Of a stretch of 20,007 nucleotides of DNA, positions 15,131 to 20,007 are shown piece after piece. The translations under genes and the position numbers were made by a program. Numbering within the stretch: position 1 is the first letter of the stretch; each line of letters opens with the position of its first letter. This DNA is from a virus. The stretch covers positions 1 through 20,007 of IMG/VR virus record IMGVR_UViG_3300008459_000554; one strand, 5' to 3'. The notes beneath the pieces are model-generated. The model worked only from the letters and a program-made list of their open reading frames with translations. It had not been told where the DNA came from and did not search any database.

Positions 15131-15947
15131 GTTCACAATACCGATTACTACACCTTCTGGTAAGAGTGTTCGTATTCCAGGTATAAACAATAAACAATAT
15201 CAAGAGATATTAAAGTTTTGCGCTAATAGAGATTATGAAGGTCTCGAGGCATTATTTCAAAATATAATCTTTAGCAAGATACCTGTTCACTTAGATTGCT
15301 TAGATAAGTTTTACATTCTCATAGTAGTTAGAATATTCTTTGTAGATGAGAATATAATGCTTGAAGCAGGTGATAAAGAAGTTACTGTTTCTCTTCATAG
15401 AGTACTGCGTAATTTAGATGAGTTAGATATATCTAGTAAGTTTTATAAAGTTGATGATATCACTATAGAACTTGGAATGCCTAGTAGGTTATATTACGCT
15501 GATTTAGATGATTATCTTTCTAACATTATTATTTCTATAAGTATAGAGGGTAAAAGTAATATAAACTTCTCTGAGATTACAGAAGACGAAAAAGTAAAGA
15601 TATTAGAATTTTTACCAAATAAAACTCTTAGTGTTATATATAACCATTTTAATAATCTTGTAGATACGTTTAAAGACTTTACTATAGTAGAAGAAAATAA
15701 GGTATTTGATGTAGAGAGATTATCTTTCAATCTTATCTCTTCTAACTTAATAGGCTTTATAGGTTCTATATATGGATTCAATTTAGTTTCATTTTTTGAG
15801 ATGTTATATGTCTTTGTAAACAAGATGAATTGCGATAGTAATCTTTTTTATTCATTATCACCTATTGATAGTAAAGTACTGTTAAATATGTTTAGAGAAG
15901 AAGTTAAAAAACAAAATGATAGTTTAAATCAGAGTGAACATGGATAA
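15111..15947 (+). CDS. gp26-like baseplate/tail assembly protein, copy A
   Basis: A protein of 278 residues from ATG 15111. A TTG eight codons earlier is less likely because the FTIPITTPSGKSVRIP strand that opens the family begins right after MQLSTNE. The order is an N-terminal strand, NNKQYQEILKFC helix, a helix with ALFQNIIFSKI, LDKFYILIVVRIFF, and a long helical C-terminal half with few motifs. This layout resembles the T4 gp26 baseplate family (and tail assembly chaperones of similar shape), which help form the hub and load the tape measure. The next gene shares the same opening plan, so the two look like diverged tandem relatives. It overlaps the upstream gene by 20 bases and has no late octamer. 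The assignment is by pattern and is moderate. Confidence 0.5.
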   Translation: MQLSTNEFTIPITTPSGKSVRIPGINNKQYQEILKFCANRDYEGLEALFQNIIFSKIPVHLDCLDKFYILIVVRIFFVDENIMLEAGDKEVTVSLHRVLRNLDELDISSKFYKVDDITIELGMPSRLYYADLDDYLSNIIISISIEGKSNINFSEITEDEKVKILEFLPNKTLSVIYNHFNNLVDTFKDFTIVEENKVFDVERLSFNLISSNLIGFIGSIYGFNLVSFFEMLYVFVNKMNCDSNLFYSLSPIDSKVLLNMFREEVKKQNDSLNQSEHG

Positions 15948-15950
15948 ATA
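15943..15950 (+). promoter_or_regulatory. Late promoter octamer GATAAATA containing a stop codon
   Basis: GATAAATA includes the TAA stop (15945-15947) of the gene upstream and is followed by gctgt and then ATG 15956. Stop, promoter and start span 14 bases. Confidence 0.7.
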
Positions 15951-15955
15951 GCTGT

Positions 15956-16678
15956 ATGAGTGATGTAAGTAGTTTCATTTCAGACCTTAAGAGCGTCTCA
16001 CAACAAAACACTGTAAAGATTACAGTGCCTTCAATTAACAAAGTAGTAGAGTTTAAATCACTCACAGTAAAGCAACAAAAAGATGCTTTAAAAGCCAGTT
16101 TATCTGGACCTCAAGGCACACTATTATTTTTTAATACACTTAACAATATTATTGAGGAAAATAGCCAAGAAAAAATTAACTTTACAATTCAGGACAGAGT
16201 TTATATTATAATTCAACTTAGAAACTACTCTCTCGGTGCATCTTATAAGAAGAATGATAAAGTATATGATCTATCTACTTCCTTTAAGGAGCTTACCCCT
16301 GTAAAAGGATTAACAGTAAATTATAAAGGTATTGAGGTTACTTTAAGTATTCCCACACTAGCTAAGGACACTACTATCAATAGTAAATGTGTACAAGAAA
16401 TTAAAAATAAACAAGCAGAGGATATTGCTGATGTAATTGATGTTCTCTATGCTTATGAGATTATTAAGTTTATTAAAGATATTGAACTTAATGAAGTTAA
16501 GGTAGATTTTGAAGCTCTTTCCTTCAAGGAGAAAAGATCACTAGTAGATGAACTTCCACTAGCTCTAAACAAAGAGATACTAACAGCTATTACTCAGATT
16601 AAATCATATGATGATAACTATCTGCAGATTGATGGTGAAGATCTAGTATTAGATGTAAGTCTTCTGACTAGTGATTAA
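15956..16678 (+). CDS. gp26-like baseplate protein, copy B (T4 baseplate family)
   Basis: A protein of 240 residues; T4 gp26 is 208. The opening NTVKITVPSINKVVEFKSLT followed by VKQQKDALKAS (residues 18-48), then FFNTLNNIIEEN and FTIQDRVYIIIQLRNYSLG, matches the T4 base-plate protein family (gp26): a strand carrying the conserved 'P-S-x-x-K/G' turn, a 'L-T-x-x-Q/E' helix, then a hydrophobic helix ending in R-N/R-x. The C-terminal part (EALSFKEKRSLVDELPLALNKEILTAI) matches the family's 'F-x-x-L-P' helix pair. It likely assists baseplate hub assembly. It has its own late promoter and lies directly before the tape-measure candidate, a usual place for hub and assembly proteins. Confidence 0.62.
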   Translation: MSDVSSFISDLKSVSQQNTVKITVPSINKVVEFKSLTVKQQKDALKASLSGPQGTLLFFNTLNNIIEENSQEKINFTIQDRVYIIIQLRNYSLGASYKKNDKVYDLSTSFKELTPVKGLTVNYKGIEVTLSIPTLAKDTTINSKCVQEIKNKQAEDIADVIDVLYAYEIIKFIKDIELNEVKVDFEALSFKEKRSLVDELPLALNKEILTAITQIKSYDDNYLQIDGEDLVLDVSLLTSD

Positions 16679-16681
16679 ATA
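16674..16681 (+). promoter_or_regulatory. Late promoter octamer variant ATTAAATA containing a stop codon
   Basis: ATTAAATA contains the TAA stop (16676-16678) of the previous gene and is followed by ataat and then GTG 16687. The 5-nt spacing selects GTG over the out-of-frame ATG at 16685. Confidence 0.65.
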
Positions 16682-16686
16682 ATAAT

Positions 16687-18210
16687 GTGGAAGATAGTCT
16701 GGCTAAACCAATAGAACTCTTAAGTAAGCAAATTGCTTTCTTGGGTGAGAAAATTAAAGGTACGCAGAGTATCGTACCTTCTGACGGTGGTAGTAGCTTT
16801 AAAGATAAAGAAGTTCTTACGCCTAATCTTACCCCTACGGAGACAAATAGGGAAAAGCAAAAAGCTATAATATTTGGTAAAGCTTTAGGTATTGGTGTTT
16901 ATACACCGAAAGGTAAATTAGAGGATCTTACTCCAGATGCAATAAAAGCAGTAACAGCATCAGCCACAGTAGCTAAACAGCAAGAAGCTGGTATGGGAAT
17001 ACTTAAACTAATAGGAGGTATTCTTGGAGTAGGTGCTAATCTATTGGCCCTTACCAGCGCATATAAGTTTCTTAGAGAGTGGATACCGAAGATATTTGGT
17101 CCAGGTTCAAAGGGCATATTTGATACCCTAGATACATTTTTTCAACCAATAATAGATTTTGTTGATGAAATGAAAAAGCAGTTTATGGATTGGTTCAAAG
17201 AGACCTTTCCTAAAACATATAAATTTTTGAATGATACTTTCAATACTGTAAAACAATTTTTCGTAGATGTTAAAGAGAGTGTTAAACAAAATATTAACTG
17301 GGTTTTATATGATAAGGATAGTCCGTTATCTGATTCTATGAAAATGTCATTACGAAGATTAAAAATACAGTTTGAAAAATTGTATGATTGGTTTATCGAA
17401 GGTGATAGAAGCATGGATAGAAAACCCTGGATAGTAGCGTGGCTAGACGGTTCAAATAGTAAATTTAAAACTCCTATATTTGAATTATGGACAAATATTA
17501 CAGACAATCTAAAAATAATAACTGATAATCTTGTAATGATGGTTACTCGACCTAAAGATTATGCATATAACTTATTAATGTACGGTAAAGGCATGCCTAC
17601 AGCTGATGAAATGGCTGCTGAAAGAGCTAAACCTATTGCTCCATCGCGTGGATCTAAAGTTGATGTAGCTATGAATATGGTCCCAGGTGGTACCTTTACT
17701 TTACAAGCTCTAAGATTTTATGATTGGTTAAAATCCGATGATATACCAGCAAGAAATTTACTTATGAATCAAACCCGGTCATATCAAAATAGAATGCTTG
17801 AACTACAGTCAGGTAAATTAAAAAATAGTAAACGCGAAGTGCCTGCGTTTTATGAAAATTATAAAGGACCATACAACGATGCTGTCTTTAAAAATGGTAA
17901 AGTTTATGGTATTAGTAATGATGACGACATTATGGCTCTTAAATCAGGAGGTCCTCTAGATCGCATTTTTAAGAAGCAAGATAATATGATGGTATCGTAT
18001 TCTAGATCACTTCTAGAAGCTACTATGAGACAAATTGAATTATTAGCGAAGATCGAAACCAACACCGCGATGTCTAATCAATTTCTTAGCAAGCAAAAAC
18101 CTACAATTGTTCAGACAGGAGGTAACGACTCTAGTAAGCAGAGAATTTTTAATAGAAAAGCTTACGATGTAGATACAACACCATTATTTGATTACAAACT
18201 TTTAGCTTAA
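16687..18210 (+). CDS. Tape-measure / hub protein candidate (T4 gp29-like)
   Basis: A protein of 507 residues from GTG 16687; T4 gp29 is 590. Residues 5-25 are a heptad-like helix. Residues 104-125 (GILKLIGGILGVGANLLALT) form a hydrophobic, membrane-segment-like stretch typical of tape measures. Residues about 145-210 are amphipathic helix rich in Phe and Lys (FFQPIIDFVDEMKKQFMDWF). Near residues 398-425 the FKNGKVYGISNDDDIMALKS segment followed by GGPL resembles the C-terminal motif of gp29-like and other tape-measure proteins. Such proteins set tail length from inside the tube and may contact the host membrane during injection. At a T4-like ratio of residues to length this would give a tail somewhat shorter than T4's. 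It follows a gp26-like gene and precedes tube-cap and gp53-like genes, which fits. Confidence 0.62.
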   Translation: MEDSLAKPIELLSKQIAFLGEKIKGTQSIVPSDGGSSFKDKEVLTPNLTPTETNREKQKAIIFGKALGIGVYTPKGKLEDLTPDAIKAVTASATVAKQQEAGMGILKLIGGILGVGANLLALTSAYKFLREWIPKIFGPGSKGIFDTLDTFFQPIIDFVDEMKKQFMDWFKETFPKTYKFLNDTFNTVKQFFVDVKESVKQNINWVLYDKDSPLSDSMKMSLRRLKIQFEKLYDWFIEGDRSMDRKPWIVAWLDGSNSKFKTPIFELWTNITDNLKIITDNLVMMVTRPKDYAYNLLMYGKGMPTADEMAAERAKPIAPSRGSKVDVAMNMVPGGTFTLQALRFYDWLKSDDIPARNLLMNQTRSYQNRMLELQSGKLKNSKREVPAFYENYKGPYNDAVFKNGKVYGISNDDDIMALKSGGPLDRIFKKQDNMMVSYSRSLLEATMRQIELLAKIETNTAMSNQFLSKQKPTIVQTGGNDSSKQRIFNRKAYDVDTTPLFDYKLLA

Positions 18211-18214
18211 TTAT

Positions 18215-19309
18215 ATGCCAGGACCATACTACGCATCTGTAACAGAACAATCTACTACACCATTATATAAAATAGGTGCAGTAGAAAAAGCATACGTATC
18301 CAACACGGATGATGTTGTTAAGCTTATACCACGGGGATATATTGATGTTAGAAGAGATTTTTCTTGGACAGTATCACCTAAAAATCAAATCTTAGATAAA
18401 ATACCTGCTGTATATCTAGTAGAAAGAGAGCAACTTCAAAACTCTCTCATATCTTCAGCATTATATTACGTAAATGCTATTATATCATCATCCTGGTTAG
18501 ATGATAGTATAGATGAAGTTTTAGATAAGATTACATCTTTATTAGCTAAGTTTGATCAATGCGCTGATACTTCAAATAAAAACGCTAAGCAAAAATTTAA
18601 CGATTTTAAAAACAATATTAGAAAAATAGCAGCTACATCTAACGACCAAGCAATACTAGGTGATAGGTTAAAGTCGTATATAGGTATATACTATACACAA
18701 CCAACAGGATTCAAATACGTATTACCGTATCTTGATAATTCATTTATAAAACAAAGCAATTCATTTGGAAGTTCGCAACAAAATAGACCTTTGTTTTCTA
18801 ATTTAATTACAGATACTATGATAGGAGCTGCAGATACCATAGCATCTGGCATTAACTTTTTTACTCCTGGTACATATATTGAAAAACCTAAATATTTCCA
18901 ATATCCTGAAGATGGCGATACTTTTGATATATCTTTTCCTCTTTTAAATACCTTTACAAGTAATAATTACTTACCATATGTTCAAAACTATGAACTATTA
19001 TGGATATTATCCTATCAAAATAAACCTTACAGAACTTCATTCTCGCGTATTTTACCTCCTAAATTATATTCAATTTACATTCCGGGGGTAAAATATATAC
19101 CGTACGCATATATCAATAATATGTCAGTTGATTTTGTTGGAACCAAAAGATTACTAGATGTAACTCTACCTACCGGTCAGACAGTAAAAGCACCTATTCC
19201 AGAAGCATATCAAGTATCCCTTACAGTAAAAAGCTTACTAGCTGATACAGGTAATGCAATGGTAGATAATGGGTTCACCTCATCAGTTATACAAACCTCA
19301 GTAATATGA
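18215..19309 (+). CDS. Baseplate tail-tube cap candidate (gp48-like)
   Basis: A protein of 364 residues, the same length as T4 gp48. The C-terminal 150 residues carry a tube-fold-like pattern: GDTFDISFPLLNTF strand pair, a helix with NYELLWILSYQNKPYRTSF, a PPKLYSIYIPGVKYIPYAYI segment resembling the gp48/gp54 'G-P-x-x-I-x-x-I' strand, then a MSVDFVG strand and the closing EAYQVSLTVKSLLADTGNAM. The N-terminal half is mostly helical with a Lys/Asp-rich coiled segment (about 115-145). gp48 sits on the hub and starts tube growth with gp54. It begins 4 nt after the preceding stop, has neither Shine-Dalgarno nor late octamer, and overlaps the gp53-like gene by 4 bases. It should ride on the promoter at 16674. 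Other baseplate roles cannot be excluded. Confidence 0.5.
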   Translation: MPGPYYASVTEQSTTPLYKIGAVEKAYVSNTDDVVKLIPRGYIDVRRDFSWTVSPKNQILDKIPAVYLVEREQLQNSLISSALYYVNAIISSSWLDDSIDEVLDKITSLLAKFDQCADTSNKNAKQKFNDFKNNIRKIAATSNDQAILGDRLKSYIGIYYTQPTGFKYVLPYLDNSFIKQSNSFGSSQQNRPLFSNLITDTMIGAADTIASGINFFTPGTYIEKPKYFQYPEDGDTFDISFPLLNTFTSNNYLPYVQNYELLWILSYQNKPYRTSFSRILPPKLYSIYIPGVKYIPYAYINNMSVDFVGTKRLLDVTLPTGQTVKAPIPEAYQVSLTVKSLLADTGNAMVDNGFTSSVIQTSVI

Positions 19310-19686
19310 TAGATTACGGAAATTTACAAAATAATATTTCAGAACTACCTTCGCTAGATCTAGAAAGGTATGAAAGTATATTTAAAGTCTATCAAGTTGA
19401 AAAAACTTCAGATAACTTTTATTACTATTATAATATACTTAAAAAGGTAATTATACCTGAAACCATAGATAAATCTTTGTTGGGGTCTTTTGATTTAAAT
19501 AGAGATTTACCTTGGACTACTCTATCATATAAATTATACGGTACGCAGTTTTTATGGTGGTTAATTTTCTTAATTAATAAGCCAGAAAATATCTTTTATG
19601 CAAAAGCAGGTATAGAGGTAAAATATATATTACCACAGTATGTAGAAAATGTCTTAAACAGTATATCTAAGCAAGTTAACCTATGA
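19306..19686 (+). CDS. gp53-like baseplate wedge protein
   Basis: A protein of 126 residues; T4 gp53 is 196, so this is a short version. The core PWTTLSYKLYGTQFLWWLIF (residues 69-88) followed by LIN matches the hallmark of gp53 and its LysM-like relatives: W-x-x-L/I-A/S, then YG, then WWLI and N, with a C-terminal 'G-I-E-V-K-Y-I-L-P' segment (102-110) where the family has G-x-x-L-x-I-P. In T4 gp53 joins the gp6-gp7-gp10 wedges around the hub to complete the baseplate. The N-terminal 60 residues are polar, tyrosine-rich and not conserved in an obvious way. It overlaps both neighbours by 4 bases (ATGA on each side), so all three genes are tightly coupled. Confidence 0.7.
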   Translation: MIDYGNLQNNISELPSLDLERYESIFKVYQVEKTSDNFYYYYNILKKVIIPETIDKSLLGSFDLNRDLPWTTLSYKLYGTQFLWWLIFLINKPENIFYAKAGIEVKYILPQYVENVLNSISKQVNL

Positions 19687-20007
19687 GTAACAACATTGTA
19701 ACTATCAATAACAGCACGTATGAGTTTAATGTTTACATGGGTAATAGAAAAGCGTGTAAATCTTGTGTACTACCAATTACAAAAGGTAGTATAGAATATC
19801 TTGAGATAGAAGATAACTTATCATTTCCAGGGGTTCAAGGTGTCATTAGTATATCTAACTTTGATGGCATACTACAAAAGTTAAATATTTTTGATATAAA
19901 CACGGGTATTAATGTTATAGGTTTTGATATTACTAATAAAGACTTTCTAGCTTTTAACTCTAGACCTCAAAAATTATCTTTTCAAGCTATTTTAAGTCAA
20001 GCGGGTG
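19683..20007 (+). CDS. Start of a baseplate/hub-type structural protein (cut by window edge)
   Basis: The ATG at 19683 overlaps the gp53-like stop by 4 bases and opens a frame of 108 codons that runs off the right edge. The visible N-terminus (MSNNIVTINNSTYEFNVYMG) is beta-rich and continues with GSIEYLEIEDNLSFPGVQGV and a strand/loop alternation. This is compatible with the first barrel of a hub or baseplate protein, where 'I-E-I-x-D-N-L-x-x-P' segments are common, but no family can be named with confidence. Two cysteines close together (KACKSC) are notable. Its place in the tail operon supports a baseplate role. Confidence 0.6.
   Translation, partial: MSNNIVTINNSTYEFNVYMGNRKACKSCVLPITKGSIEYLEIEDNLSFPGVQGVISISNFDGILQKLNIFDINTGINVIGFDITNKDFLAFNSRPQKLSFQAILSQAG

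Overview
This window is a late structural-gene region of an AT-rich, T4-related contractile-tailed phage (myovirus morphology), probably aquatic and only distantly related to T4. The evidence is a large terminase, a contractile sheath, tail tubes, a gp14-like neck protein, gp26-like and gp53-like baseplate proteins, a tape-measure candidate, and repeated copies of the T4-type late promoter octamer (consensus TATAAATA). Coding density is very high: genes abut or overlap, and no gene-free stretch exceeds about 80 bases. No tRNA, CRISPR array, insertion sequence or attachment site is visible. The host cannot be named from the sequence. Most cistrons lack a visible Shine-Dalgarno site.

Layout. 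Bases 3-500 are the 3' end of a fibre/adhesin gene with YadA-like beta-roll repeats. Bases 537-2852 are three overlapping genes for a GT9-like glycosyltransferase, a sulfotransferase and a GT25-like glycosyltransferase, which form a small carbohydrate-modification island. Bases 2867-7120 hold a small conserved-looking protein, a strong terminator, a fibre-type protein and a 1062-residue beta-helix tailspike. Bases 7117-9240 lie on the minus strand: a gp14-like neck protein, a small basic unknown, and an acidic protein with a duplicated C-terminal motif. The terminase (9257-10966) diverges from this block. From there to the right edge the genes run: tube-like protein, sheath, tail tube, second tube-like protein, two gp26-like proteins, tape-measure candidate, tube-cap/baseplate protein, gp53-like wedge protein, and an incomplete gene at the edge.

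The most striking signal is regulatory. Nine genes have a late-promoter octamer ending almost exactly 5 nt before the start codon (5 nt in eight, 6 nt in one). In T4 this octamer occupies -13 to -6, so transcription would begin on, or within a base of, the initiation codon, giving leaderless late mRNAs. Three of these octamers also contain the stop codon of the gene upstream. A tenth copy, also with 5-nt spacing, precedes a 21-codon ORF that runs through a terminator hairpin. Genes that overlap their upstream neighbour lack the motif. The motif positions therefore appear to mark transcription units and also corrected several start codons.

The genes fit together as follows. The terminase packages DNA. 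The neck protein closes the head. The tube, sheath, tape-measure and baseplate proteins build the tail. The fibre and tailspike proteins recognise or degrade surface glycans. The glycosyl/sulfotransferase island may alter surface glycans of the virion or the infected cell; that last role is inference.
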